Origin: Onchidella celtica
Taxonomy: Eukaryota > Mollusca > Gastropoda > Systellommatophora > Onchidiidae
Direction: 5' to 3'
DNA length: 64,000 nt
Assembly: GCA_963931925.1 (NCBI GenBank)
Contig: OZ007579.1
Span: forward strand, 49,844,619-49,908,618
A program made the translations under genes and the position numbers. Positions 11,237 to 22,955 of this stretch are shown here, one piece after another (the stretch's first letter is position 1; each line of letters begins with the position of its first letter). The notes below the pieces were generated by a model. The model did not search any database and had not been told where the DNA came from. It saw only the letters and a program-made list of their open reading frames with translations.

Positions 11237-12806
11237 ATGTCAGCACCGACTACAAGTACACGAAGGTAAGTGAGGATTACTTATTCAGTACATTTTTTGA
11301 GAAGAACGCAGTGTTATAAGAAGTTTATATATCATGGATATCAACTATCTTACTAGATGAGAAAATCCAGTAACTTTCCCATTGAACTTTTGGGTCAAAA
11401 AAGTGTGCACCCTGTGAGGGTGCGGGTGGCATGGGAGGGTACGTGTCAGTTTCAAGGTTGGATTATTGTAAACAGATAAAAGTAATTCCATTGCAGAACT
11501 ATGTGAATGTACTTTGATGAATGGAGATCAGATCTAGCATTGTGCTTCAATGCTGATTAGCTACACAGAGGTGGGCGGTATCGATACCACCTAATTTGAC
11601 AATCTTGTCCTATAAAAGGCAGGTTTAGTGTAAAATGAATGTGTAGAGTACAGTGTAGGCACATATTCCTATATAATTATGTGATAATTATTATTTTTAA
11701 ATGTGTACTCTAATAATTGTTTGTGCCGTTGTTTCTTCTCTATGTTTACCTAACTTGATTGGCCCACCCTCCTCCCGCATACACTTTCTCCATCTCTGCA
11801 TGCATTTAGTGCACATTGTAAGTGTGAGTGCATGTGCTTCATTTTTATCTGCATGAACTTCATTTTTTCATGTTTTATGTCTTCCTCAGATTCAATGCTC
11901 ATGAGGTCATGTCCATGTTAGAGGATGAAAACTTTGCTCATGCAGAGTTGTATCTGACCCCTCCTGGTGCTCACTCCGATGGGGACAGTGGGGAAGAGGA
12001 CGGTGGTAATTTTGACAATCTTGGTCCCGGTCAGTTGAATGCGGAGGCTGGGTATGTGGCTCATTTAGATGACAGAACTGAGCATCGGGTTGGTGATGGT
12101 GATGATGATAATGATGATGATGATGATAATGATGATAATGATGATGATGAAACTGTTCCTGATACCAATAACGCAGCCAGAGAATGTCCTCGGACAAGAA
12201 AGGAAGATAGGCGTTGGAGGGTCGCGGACATCCACCCTCATCACCACAGGGATGAAGAAAGGCCTTCACAGAGAAAGCCAGAGTTTCTGGGCCAGGGCCT
12301 GAGCCCGGTGGATCTTTTCCGCTTGTTCTTTGATGATGACATGGTGGAGTTTCTCAATCATGACAGTGCAATATGCAACAGAGGGACAGGGGTGAACATG
12401 GCTGGAGTGTGGACATCGATGAATGGGGATGCGGTCCAAGAAGTGGTGGTGGCCATTCTTTGCCTATGAACTGGACATGGCCGTACAGAATGCTTGGATT
12501 CTGTATAAAAAGTCAGCTTTGTACGCCACAGAGCCACTGGATTTGTTGGGATTCCGACGCCTCATTGTGAGAGTCCTTCTCATGCGCCACAAGAAGGGCA
12601 TTCACCGGTCCATGTCGCGTCGGCCTCAACCACAAAAGAGGAGGATTCTAAATCAGAATAGGTATGATGGCAGAGACAATTTCATGGTGGACCATCCAAC
12701 GCAACGACGATGTGCACTGTGCAAAAAGAACACCAGGAAAGCATGCAGAAAATGCGATACTGGGCTCCACGCACATTGCTTCAACGCATTTCATGGAATT
12801 CAATAG
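11237..12806 (+). pseudogene. piggyBac transposase remnant (PGBD-like)
   Basis: Transposase of the surrounding element, which would excise and integrate DNA at TTAA. Gene model: a short first exon 11237-11265 starts at ATG and ends at donor GTAAGT. The second exon starts at 11890 after a TTCCTCAG acceptor, and the junction keeps frame into the N-terminal motif FNAHEVMSMLEDE. An acidic Asp/Asn-rich stretch follows (microsatellite-coded), then the DDE_Tnp_1_7 N-terminal motif SPVDLFRLFFDDDMVEFL. The frame ends at 12469. The C-terminal part is in another frame (12423-12806): SKKWWWPFF, NAWILYKK, LDLLGFRRL and a cysteine-rich tail CALCKKNTRKACRKC. The roughly 300-residue middle that carries the catalytic Asp residues in this family is absent, so the product cannot be active. 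Confidence 0.8.
11407..11423. repeat. Palindrome 2, inside the first intron
   Basis: GCACCCTGTGAGGGTGC, the same 7-bp arms as the left-end palindrome. It lies in the intron of the transposase gene, about 370 bp from the left end. Confidence 0.65.
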
Positions 12807-12935
12807 ATATCAAGTTGTTTGATAACATTACTGCATCTTAAGTGGAAGCAAAAATTTCAAGTCAATTCACTGTTTTCATTAAAAATTGGTTAAAATTATC
12901 AGATGAAATCCTACTGTTAATTTTGTTCTTTCTGT

Positions 12936-12989
12936 TGTTGTTGTTGATAATGTTATTGTTGTTGTTGTTGTTGTTGTTGTTTTTGTTGT

Positions 12990-13035
<46 letters not shown>

Positions 13036-13060
13036 GGTTGTGGTGGTGGTGGTGATGTTT
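12936..13060. repeat. Compound trinucleotide microsatellite
   Basis: Runs of (GTT)n, then (GAT)n, then (GGT)n in succession. ORFs across it translate to Leu, Met or Val runs and are artefacts. Confidence 0.85.
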
Positions 13061-13157
13061 GAGGTGGTATAAGTGAATGAAATAGGTAAACGAAGACCAC
13101 TACCTGAAAAGTATGAATAAAATAGTTTTGACTGTCAAGCACCCTCTCGTGCCATCG

Positions 13158-13174
13158 GCACCCCTCTAGGGTGC
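13158..13174. repeat. Subterminal palindrome 3 of piggyBac element
   Basis: GCACCCCTCTAGGGTGC, about 135 bp from the right end, preceded by GCCATCG like the left copy and in the same orientation. Confidence 0.7.
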
Positions 13175-13312
13175 AGTCTAAAACAACCCTACTGTAGGCA
13201 GATGGCGTAAAAAAACCAACTGAAACGTCATAACAGGACTCAATTTGTCACAAAAATGCACAAATCACAAACATTAGGTAACTCTTTTTATATGTGGGCA
13301 TTAATGGGTTAA

Positions 13313-14397
13313 TGGGTACAACTTACGTGAATTAACCAAATGAATTTGCACTTGATCTACATCATCAGAGCTGGCACTTCACCAATCTTGAAATATAAAT
13401 TATACAACTTCTTTTAGCTTAGTCTGGACAGAATAACACGCCCTGCTGTCTTGAAGACTTGGGTGGAACTGACTGACCCACGCTATCATCTATGCGTTAC
13501 CCAAACTCGCGCAACCCATTTACTCCTTGACAGTCACTAAGTGCAAATTCTAATAAAACATTAAAACAAATAAAAACAATTTTAAAGAACTACCCTCTTG
13601 CTCGTGTATGTTCCAAATACACTATCTCAATGAAGTATTACTTAACAAGATAAATACTAAACAAACTTATAATGTAGTGATACATAACAAGTTTCTACTT
13701 CTGGCACCAGGGATGGTCACTTAAATTGACCCATCCCGGACAATACAGACAACGCTAAGACTATGGTTTAAAATTGGCGCAGTGAGTACATCAGTTGGCA
13801 ATGTTACTCAACACTGCCTGACTCATGTCAAGTGCACGATCAAACAATAAGGGGAGATTATCCAGATAGTTTCTGTGTGGTTACTTCCCCTTGACCATGT
13901 CTAGTGATCTAGCTAGTCAAAATAACGGGTTTATCTCCCTTTCACTGCAGTGAGCTATAAGTAAATCAGCCCTGTAATGGTTCACCCCATTACATAAATT
14001 ACAGAAATGACAAATCATTTTTGGGCTACAGTTACAAACTATCAACTCCTTTCTCACTTTTGGTGTCAGAGAGTCAGTACGAGGTGTGAGATGCGTAATT
14101 ACAAACATCCCCTCATTTGTATAAATATTTCCTTTGTGAGACTTGTGAGTACCAGTGGGCAAAGACTTCACTTGCCTCAAAATATCATAAAAACCACAGA
14201 AAAACAACCTTTTCTTTTTGCCCAATTTTGACTTCACTTGCCTCAGTATACTTTCTGACAGCTCACAAGTTGTTCCAGTATACATATCAGGTACGTCATG
14301 GGATGTCATTGTAATTCATTTTCATTTTCTAATGACCTTGTATTCATAGCTTTCTCTTATGACCAGCGACCACCTATAATGACAGTGCACTAAAAAT
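13313..14397. other. No recognised gene
   Basis: Right flank of the piggyBac element. The phrase ACTTCACTTGCCTCA occurs twice (about 14166 and 14231). Overlapping ORFs on both strands at 13917-14314 show no domain. Confidence 0.3.
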
Positions 14398-15075
14398 CAG
14401 TCAACAAGCCAGAGTTTTTCCGGCTCGGAACCGATCAGTCGATATGCCACAGTTCTGCCATTTCACTAGAGATCAGTCAACAGATCACAGTTCTGTCAAT
14501 GCACTTGAGATCAGTCAACACACCAACGTTCTGGCATTGCCCTAGAGATAAGACAAACTGCCACAATTCTGTCAGTTGGCGAGAGATCAGTCAACATGTC
14601 ACATTTCTATCATTGCTCTAGAGATCAGACAACACGCCACAGCGTTCAGTCACTGTACTAGAGATCAGTCAAAATGTCACAGATCTGTCAGTGCACTAGA
14701 GATCAGTCAACGTACTACAGTTTTGTCATTGCACTGGATATCAGTCAACATGCCAAAGTTCTGTTATTGCACCAGGGATCAGTCAACATCCCACAGCTCT
14801 GTCATTGCAATAGAAATTAGTCAAGATCCCAAAGTTCTCTCAGTGCACTATAAAGATCAGTAGACAACAAGCCACAGTTTTTCCCGATCGGATCAGTAAA
14901 GAGATAAGGAAAAAATACCACAGTTCTGTTAGCCCCTAAGAAATAAGTCAACATGCCATAGTTCTGTCATCGCCCTAGAGATCAGTTAAAACACTGACAG
15001 TTCTGTCATTGCGCTGTTGATTAGTAAAAAAAAAAGTAGCAATTCTGTCTGCGCTAGAGATTTGACACACTATCA
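14398..15075. repeat. Minisatellite, period about 38 bp, about 18 units
   Basis: Degenerate head-to-tail units of the form GAGATCAGTCAACA...CACAGTTCTGTCATTGCACTA. Unit length is mostly 37-39 bp, with some longer units around 14400 and 14870 that contain GATCGGATCAG. The open frame at 14576-14863 is a by-product of the repeat. Adjacent units differ at several positions and there are no spacers, so this is not a CRISPR-like array. Confidence 0.85.
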
Positions 15076-15175
15076 TTGTTCTGTCATTCAGAAAGGTAAT
15101 GATTGGTCAAAATTAAAAACTTGGTTATTGGAGATATATGTTTATCGTTAATTTTTGGTTTAGTCTCACCACCTG

Positions 15176-15465
15176 ATGAGAGGAATCACCCCGGGCAAGG
15201 ACCTTGACTACTTGATTAGAGGAATCACCCCATGAAAAAACGTTGACCGCTTGGTGAAAGGAATCGCCCCATAGAAGGAAGTAGACCATCTGATCAGAGG
15301 AATGACACTATGAAAAGGACGTTGACGGCTTCTTTAGAGGAATTATCCTATGTAAAGAACGCTGACCGCTTGGTTAGAGGAATCAATCCGTGGAAGGGCG
15401 TTCACCATCTGGTCAGAGAAATCACTCTGTGGAGAGACGTTGATCACTTTTTAGAGAAATCACAT
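15176..15465. repeat. Second minisatellite, period about 40 bp, about 7 units
   Basis: Units of the form GAGGAATCACCCCATG...ACGTTGACCACTTGGT repeat about seven times and are unrelated to the 38-bp array that ends 100 bp upstream. Units are diverged. Confidence 0.85.
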
Positions 15466-16088
15466 CGAATTTATTATGACAATCAGTTGTTTGGCACTGG
15501 TTCAATCGGACAAGATTACTATTATACATAGAGCTATGCCGATAAACTAGAGCGGGAAGTAATTCAAGTCATTGTTCATCCTATGGTGCCTCTAACGCGA
15601 GACAAAAGGAGGGCAAGCTTTAAACAAAAAATATTTTAAAATGGTGCGCACTTTTGTGTGCTCTTGTGTGGGCTGCAGCTGATAGTCCCCGTGCCCTTCT
15701 TTTGTCTAGAATGGGGTATGCTAGATGGCAACCCGAATTGCCGCCATCTTTTAGTGTGAGGAAGAGAGGCGGTGCCCCTGATCTGGGTGATCTCTCTTAA
15801 ATAATGTATAGCTCTGTCCAGTTACGTTACACTAGCTGAGGTCCCTGGCCCTGTCCAGGATAAATTGGTTTGAATATTCGTTTCAGGTGAACCATGAATC
15901 GAAATAGATCTAATTTCTAAATGATGGCGAAACAATAAATTCCCAATTAAAAAAACTACAGAGATTTGAGACTTCTATTAAAAACTGTGCACTCTTACAT
16001 CCATTCTGTTGCACCATATAAAATTTGAAGTCTGAATATTGAGTGGTTCAGAATCCTCTTGCAACGAAAAATCTCAAGTCCACAAATA
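15466..16088. other. No recognised gene
   Basis: Flank between the second minisatellite and the Helitron pair. No recognisable coding or RNA feature. Confidence 0.35.
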
Positions 16089-16808
16089 TCTATATTAATA
16101 AAACTGAAACCTTACGACAATCGCAGCGCGCCTTTTGCTACTCCTCTGTTAATGCTGATTCGGTGGCCCTCAGATTTTATACAACGCTTAGTATAGACTG
16201 TCATCGTGCCCCCAGCACAGAAAATAAAAAAATAATTAATAACTCGCATAACGTTTGTATTAGTTTCTAAGTTGAGACACATTGACGTTCGGTCTATTTT
16301 TTCGGCAAATTAATGTAGATAGGATTGGTTCCGGTATAGACTGTATCACAGTCACAAAACAACTTCCGGTTAGGACTGGTTAGAATGATGAGATTGAGTT
16401 CTAAGGCTCTCAAGTATAAAATTTTGTGTGTTCTCAATGTGCCTATACTGGGAAAAAGAAAGGGTCTGGAATTGGGAGATTGACGCAGCAGGGCCAAAAG
16501 TAAAGGTTTGTGTTTTCAATATGCCTAAGAAAATATATTTCTTTTCCATTCACACATGACGTTATCCCTTCCTGCGATGTGCAAATAAACTAACCCTTGG
16601 TGCGCAAATCGTAGCCATTTGACGGATGCTGGCGGGACGCGCAGGACGTCAACGCACAAAAGGAGAGCAGTAAAACGTATCTAAAAACAAACAAACAAAA
16701 ATATAATAAAGCTAAAGGAACAGGCAAAATGAAGCAGGTCCGAAATAATCACCCAGAACTGAAACTAATAAATCGATTTATCCCGGGCAGGGCCGGGAAC
16801 TCAGCTAG
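16089..16808 (+). mobile_element. Non-autonomous Helitron, unit 1
   Basis: Starts TCTATATTAATAAAACTG after a host A and ends with a GC-rich hairpin (CCCGGGCAGGGCCGGG) followed about 7 nt later by CTAG, then T. TC at the 5' end, a hairpin close to the 3' end, a CTRR terminus and insertion between A and T without target duplication are the defining marks of Helitrons. No Rep/helicase ORF is present, so it depends on enzymes supplied elsewhere. Confidence 0.82.
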
Positions 16809-17412
16809 TCTATCATATAATAATGGATATTAATAAGAGTGAAATCTTACGACAATTTCAGCGCGCCTTTCGCTAATCCTCTGTTAATGCTGATTCGGTG
16901 GCCCTCAGATTTTATACAACGCCTAGTTTAAACTGGCGTTGTGTCCCCGGCACAGAAAATAGAAAAATAATTAATAACTTGCAAAACGTTTGTATTAGTT
17001 TCTACGTTGCGACACATTGGCGTTCGGTCTAATTTTTTTTGGCAAATTAATGTAACTAAGAAAGGGTCTGGAATTGGGAGATTGACGCTGCAGGGCCAAA
17101 AGTAATGGTTTGTGTTTTCAATATGCCTAGGAAAATATTGTAATATTTCTTTTCCATTAACACATGACGTTATCACTTCCTGCGATGTGCAAACAAACTA
17201 ATCTGTGCGCAAATCATAGCCATTTGACGGATGCTGGAGGGACGCGCAGGACGTCAACGTGCAAAGGGAGAGCAGTAAAACGTATCTAAAAACTAACAAA
17301 CAAAAATAAAATAAGCTAAAGGAACAGGCAAAATGAAGCAGGTCCATAATAATCACCCAGAACTGAAACTAATAAATCGATTTATCCCGGGCAGGGCCGG
17401 GAACTCAGCTAG
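16809..17412 (+). mobile_element. Non-autonomous Helitron, unit 2, abutting unit 1
   Basis: Begins TCTAT directly after the CTAG of unit 1 and ends with the same hairpin and CTAG. It shares most of the internal sequence of unit 1 (for example CAGCGCGCCTTT, ACGTTTGTATTAGTTTCTA and GGAATTGGGAGATTGACGC) but lacks about 115 bp present in unit 1 around 16320-16440. The two units are therefore a direct tandem of related but unequal copies. Confidence 0.78.
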
Positions 17413-17452
17413 TATAGTATAAATTAAGACAATGTATTATGATGTGTTACAG

Positions 17453-17617
17453 TAGACTCATAATGAAAGCGCGGGGACTTCTGCTGGTGCTATTGCAGTG
17501 GCCACGACAGAATTGGCCAAATCTCAGCAGGAAAAGTCCGATCTACAGGACAGGGACCCCGAAGAGACTGACAATGGCGTTGGACCAACTGATGATGATG
17601 ATGATGACGCTGAAGCG
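17453..17617 (+). other. Possible exon fragment cut by a LINE
   Basis: A TTACAG acceptor precedes an open frame with an Ala/Thr-rich start, then acidic sequence (KSDLQDRDPEETDNG, then six Asp). It stops abruptly where LINE copy 2 begins. It may be an upstream exon of the YqaJ-type gene that resumes on the same strand at about 23118, but no sequence evidence links the two. Confidence 0.3.
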
Positions 17618-17874
17618 TCAATATCCACATGGTATATTATAAGAATGGTATCAGTGGGCGTGCACCTGTCGGTGCAAACGGCCAGGGCGGAGGAGGTTTC
17701 ATCTAACCCAACGGCCACATGCTAGGGCACAATGTGACCCTCAGTACTTGAGTCCTTCATATTGGCCCCCGGTAGCGGTGTGGTCATAGGCTTGTTTGCC
17801 TAAATCACAGACGAAGAATTGAGCAAACTTCCCGGACGCAGCTTCGAAGCTGGCGGCAGCAGGCCAGTGGTTGA

Positions 17875-18447
17875 TTGATAGGGCAGATGGCAATATACCG
17901 TCACTCTCGCCTGGATATCGTGACACAGAGCATCCACCAGTATTGGTGTTCTTTGGTTTGGGTCTTTCACCCTAGTCAGTTGGGACTGCGAGGCTGTGGA
18001 GTAGCCTACAGGCAGCCGGTCAGGCAATATGACTGTCCCTCTGGCATCCTCCTGCACCTGGATACATTTCCAGCCGTCTTGACCCTGTCTTGCCACTTGG
18101 ATAAGTTGTGTCCAGGCGAGACAGTGAGTCTGATGTTTGCGCAGCTCTTTCTCACTAAAAACAAATTCTTTGCGCCAGTCTTAACACTCACCTCGTCTTC
18201 TTTCATCTTTGTCTCGTCTTCTTTCCTCTCAAAATTCCAACGGCGATGGGCGAGTGCGGTGGCAGCAGGTTTGGATAGACTGGAAGCTGTTAGCACAGAC
18301 CTACACGTTGGTGGCTGTGGGCTATGGTCGCTTCATCGTCGATTGAAGTGGAGGCGTGGGGAGGCAGCACCCACAGTAGCTGAGCAGCCTTATTTAAGGA
18401 TAGCACTGCTCACCTCACTGAGGAAGGGGCTAGAAAAGGTGCCCTAA
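17875..18447 (+). CDS. Possible LINE ORF1 (copy 2)
   Basis: Counterpart of the 199-residue frame of copy 1, with only a few substitutions. The last residues differ because of a small change near 18420 that shifts the frame and ends it early (190 residues). No recognisable domain, and it may be a conserved 5' UTR. Confidence 0.25.
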   Translation: MIGQMAIYRHSRLDIVTQSIHQYWCSLVWVFHPSQLGLRGCGVAYRQPVRQYDCPSGILLHLDTFPAVLTLSCHLDKLCPGETVSLMFAQLFLTKNKFFAPVLTLTSSSFIFVSSSFLSKFQRRWASAVAAGLDRLEAVSTDLHVGGCGLWSLHRRLKWRRGEAAPTVAEQPYLRIALLTSLRKGLEKVP

Positions 18448-18490
18448 AGAAAGCCCACTTCACATCACCCTGACTGGTATACCGCGACCA

Positions 18491-21400
18491 GTGGGGATCC
18501 CTTTTTGCGGTCGAAACAAAAAGAAATTCAGCTTACTCAGGCTAGGAGCCTGGAATATACGCACACTACAGGACAACTCAAACAACCCGGAAAGACGCAC
18601 TGCACTTATTGAGATTGAGCTCAGCAGGTACAACCTGGACATAGTGGCACTCAGTGAGACCAGACTCCCTGATAGTGGCCAACTCAAAGAGCTCAGTGGT
18701 GGATACACCTTCTTCTGGAAAGGCAAAGGTGCAGTCGAACCGAGACTGTCGCGATGTGGGTTACATGGGGATATTTCGACTGACACTCTTTCGATGTCCG
18801 CTCCCCACAATCGACGAACACACAAAAATAAATACTTGCCTTCTAAAAACTAAATAAATCAATTGCTTTCAATTTTAGCAGAACTGTAGGGCAGTTTAAT
18901 TACAGGAATTAATGTAACAAATATAATTATAAATATAAATATCAATTCAAAGGCAACTGAATCTAACTAATGGAACTACAGCTTTTATAAAGACTAACGT
19001 ATTCAATCTAACTACTTGTAGGTCATATGAGTTATATGGCAAAAAGAATCCGCGCACGTGGCGACGGATCTAACAGTTTAAATTCTATTAATTCAATGAG
19101 ACATTTTAGGATATGGACATTTCCTCTAGACACGCCACGGAGAATGCTTGTACAACCATGCGTTGTCTGGCGGTAGCTCTGAAACTGTCTTCAAAAGTAA
19201 GTAGAACGGTTCACTTTCATCATTACAAATTAGTATAGACTCTCACCATGCGGCCCTCACTAGGAGTGAGAGCGCTGGATGTAAACGCTGTGGGTTTATA
19301 TCAAACCAAGTAGCTTAGGCTCTGGAGCTTTATATCAGGCTCCTCACAATGGACTGCTCAACTGCGTCTCTATGTCTCTCATCTGGCTGAGGACTATCGC
19401 CGACCACCTCGTAAATGGATTGTCTACATGTGGCCCAGAACTAAGTTCTGTATGGCCTTAAATACTGGACTGCATCTGCAGCTTACCGTCTAATTCCTGG
19501 ATTGTGATTGGTGCAACCACTTCTAGCTCAGCTGCCGAACTGAGTTATTTTAAGTAACAGCCCTACGCAACGACCTTGGGTCGACATCAAAGGTCGAATT
19601 ACTTCAATACAATATAATGTAAATTTTATAGCAATAAATTCTTAACATGTTCAAAACCCCGAGCTTTTACTCTGGATCACGGATTTTCTGTACGTCAACA
19701 GACGTCTCAATAACATTTAATTCCTACTCACCCCTTCCCTCTTTACTAACCCTAGTTCAAAACACGAGATACAACAAGTGCTCAGTCATGCACACCTACG
19801 CTGTCCGTCTATCCTTACCCACATCTTGTGTCTATCTATTATAAAAAAAACTGTTCAAAACAACTTGTTTACGAGACCAAGTTATGCTGGCTCTCACAAT
19901 AATTACGTTTGTAAAAATTACTCACTGCTCTCTCACAAAAATTTAGTCAGTGGAAACATTTATGAATTAAATCTGTTCTTGACAAAGACAGCATGGTGTT
20001 GGGTTTGCAATTAAAAATGACCTTGTCAGAAACTTGCAGTCCATGCCAATTGAAATAAATGACAGGCTAATGACACTCACGATCCCAGTTGAGAAAAGCC
20101 AGTCAGCCACCCTCATTAGCGCATATGCGCCCACCATGACAAACCCAGATGAAAACAAAGACAAGTTCTATTCTGATCTAGAATCTGTCATATGCTCTGT
20201 CCCGGCAGCTGATAAGCTGATTCTCTTGGGGGACTTCAATGCTAGGGTTGGCTCCGAAATCTCAGCGTGACCAAATGTTTTGGGCCCTCATGGAGTTGGT
20301 TCATGCAATAACAATGTCTTACTTACTTTGTGCGCTGAATTTGGCCTGTTCATTACCAACACAAATTTTAGTCTCCCCGTGAGAAACAGAACGTCATGGA
20401 TGCATCCCCGCTCAAAGCATTGGCATCTCATAGACTATGTCATTGTGAGGAAGACTGACAGAAAGGATGTCCTTGTAACAGAGGCGATGTGTGGTGCCGA
20501 GTGTGGAACTGACCACAGACTCATTGTTTGCAAGCTCAGACTAACATTGAGGCGCAATAGACGCCCTCAAGGGAAAGCGCCACCTAAACGCCTAAATGTT
20601 TTAAAACTCTGCTCAGCCGAGAAACAGAGCGAGCTCTCATCAGAACTCTCCTCAAAATTGGATTGCGTGACTTTTGACCCTGAGAACATTGAACAGAGCT
20701 GGACTGACCTAAATACGACTGTACACTCTTGCGCCAGCAGCACAGTTGGTTTTCCTGTCCGCAAGCACCAGGACTGGTTCAATGATAATGATAATGAAAT
20801 CAAAGTGCTCATCAAAGAAAAAAATAGTCTCATCCAAGCTCACTGCAGTGACCCCTCTTCCACAGCAAAAGCTGATGCACTGCGTGCATGTAAGGGTGTA
20901 CTCCAGAAGAAGCTGAGGAAAATGAAAAATGACTGGCTTGAAGAGCGAGTAAGAGAAACTCAGAAATATGCCGACACAAACAACACTAGAAAGTTCTTTG
21001 AGAGCCTCCGAGCTGTGTTTGGACCATCCCGCTCTGGCACTACGCCACTTCTTGTGTCAGATGGTTCAACACGCTTTGTTGAATTGAATGCCATAATTCA
21101 GCGTTGGGCAGAACATTTCGGAGGTGTGCTAAATCGGCCATCAAATATAAATACTGAGTCCATTGACCGCCTCCCTCAGACTCCTATTAATGCAGCTCTT
21201 GCCAAGCCATTCACAGCAAATGAGACCCGAACTGCCACAAATCAGATGTCCTTTAACAAATCACCAGGCGTGGATTCAATTCCTGCTGAGGTGTATGCCT
21301 TCGGTGGAGAAAAGCTTATTGAAAGGTTGACCGAGTTGTTCAATCATATGTTGAAAGCAGGGAAGCTGCCACAGGACTTCAAAGATGCTTCAATCATCCA

Positions 21401-22955
21401 TCTGTACGAAAACAAAGGGGACAGCCAAGTCTGTGACAACCATCGGGGAATCTCTCTACTTTCAATTGCTGGCAAAATATTGGCAAGAATGCTTCTGAAT
21501 CGCCTTCTTGATCACCTCTCGTCAAATGACTTGCTTCCCGAGAGCCAATGTGGCTTTCGTAAAGAGAGGGGAACAGCGGATATGATTTTTGCTGCCAGAC
21601 AGATTCAGGAAAAATGCATGGAACAAAATAAAGCGCTGTGTATCACATTTGTTGACCTCACAAAAGCATTTGACACAGTGTGTCGTGAAGGCCTCTGGAA
21701 AATCTTGGCGAAGTTTGGGTGTCCACCCGAATTCATCACAATAGTGCGCCAGTTTCATGATGGCATGCAAGCTGCAGTCAAAAGCAACGGCAGTGTTTCA
21801 GAGCCCTTTGCTATCACAAATGGGGTAAAACAGGGTTGTGTCTTAGCCCCAACTCTGTTCAGCATCATGTTCTCTGCAATGCTACAAGAAGCCTTTAGCT
21901 TTCCTCCTCAAGGGGTAAGCATCAAGTACCGAACTGATGGCAGTCTATTCAACCTCAGGAGACTTCAGGCAAAAACCAAAACCAAAAGTAATCAAGTCTG
22001 TGACCTACTATTTGCTGATGATTGTGCACTTCTGGCACACGATGAGGATAGCATGCAAAACTGTGTTGATAAGTTCTCTAGTGCCTGTGACAACTTTGGC
22101 CTCACAATAAGCACAAAGAAGACGGAAGTGCTCCATCAGCCTACTCCAGACGACAAGTATCCTTTGACCCCATATATCAAAGTCCATGACAGTCTTCTGA
22201 AGGTGTCGGAGAACTTCACCTATCTTGGCAGTACACTGTCTTCCGCGGCTCGTGTTGATACTGAAATTCTCTCAAGAATCAGCAAAGCCAGCTCTGCATT
22301 TGGCAGGCTTCAAAAGAGAGTATGGGATGTTGCCGGCATTCGCACAGACACTAAGCTGAAAGTGTACAATGCTGTGGTCCTTCCCACCCTACAATATGGG
22401 GCTGAAACCTGGACAGTGTACCAATCGCATGCCAGAAAGCTATATCACTTTCATCTGGCCTGCCTTAGAAAGATCCTAAGGATCAAATGGCAGGATAAAA
22501 TTCCAGACACTGAGGTCCTCAATCGTGCCAAGGAATTGAGCATCTTCTGCCAGCTGAAAAAAATTCAGGTACGTTGGGCAGGACATGTTGTCAGAATGCC
22601 CGACTCCAGACTCCCTAAGCAAATCTTCTTCTCTGAGCTCTCCAATGGAACGAGGAATGTTGGGGCCCCAAAGAGACGTTACAAAGACACTCTCAAGCAA
22701 TCACTGAAGGCCTTTGCCATTGATGTGAGTGAGTGGGTAAAGCTCTCGCTTGATCGTGCAAATTGGAGGGCGGCCCTTACCAGAGGCTGCAAAGCATGGG
22801 AAGCTGACAGAGTCCAGCAGGCTATCAAAAAAAGAGAACGGCGCAAGAAAAGGCCCAGTGGTACTGAACCAACGGAGCACTCTTGTCATTTATGCGGAAG
22901 GGTCTGCAGGGCAAAAATAGGACTTATCAGTCACATGAGAAGCCATAAATCATGA
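18491..22955 (+). pseudogene. LINE endonuclease-RT, disrupted copy
   Basis: The endonuclease N terminus starts at 18491 and is cut at 18746 by the LTR. The frame resumes after 19989. A TGA at 20268-20270 replaces the Trp codon present in copy 1 (SEISAW). The rest runs open to 22955 with DLTKAFDTV, FADDCALLA and the C-terminal C2H2 finger. Two residues are missing relative to copy 1 near 20315 (a 6-nt in-frame loss). The RT motif GVKQGCVLAP is intact here, unlike copy 1. Apart from the LTR and one nonsense codon this copy is well preserved. Confidence 0.9.
18747..19984 (-). mobile_element. Solo LTR, family C, inside LINE copy 2
   Basis: 1,238 bp starting TGTCGCGATG and ending TTCTTGACA. The flanks are GAGAC (18742-18746) and AAGAC (19985-19989), a 5-bp duplication with one mismatch at the first base. 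Removing it rejoins the LINE endonuclease sequence seen in copy 1. A second copy in opposite orientation begins at 63095. Sense is inferred as minus: a CCAAT box followed 47 bp later by TATTTAAG reads in that direction in the other copy. Confidence 0.85.

Larger units (their letters stand above)
11039..13308 (+). mobile_element. piggyBac-like DNA transposon, core-deleted
   Basis: A 2.27-kb element with matching termini. The left end reads CCCATTAATGCC and the right end is its reverse complement (GGCATTAATGGG is seen as GGGCATTAATGGG), followed by TTAA at 13309-13312, the canonical piggyBac target. The left flank before CCC reads TAAA, one mismatch from TTAA. A 17-bp palindrome of the type GCACCCTNNNAGGGTGC lies just inside each end and once more internally. 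The coding region keeps the transposase N and C termini but not the catalytic core, so the element is non-autonomous. Confidence 0.8.

Noticed and set aside
12842..13072. Leu/Met/Val-rich ORF
   Set aside because: It is a translation of trinucleotide microsatellites.
14398..15075. Regular 38-bp repeats as a CRISPR-like array
   Set aside because: Whole units repeat without unique spacers and the context is eukaryotic, so this is a minisatellite.
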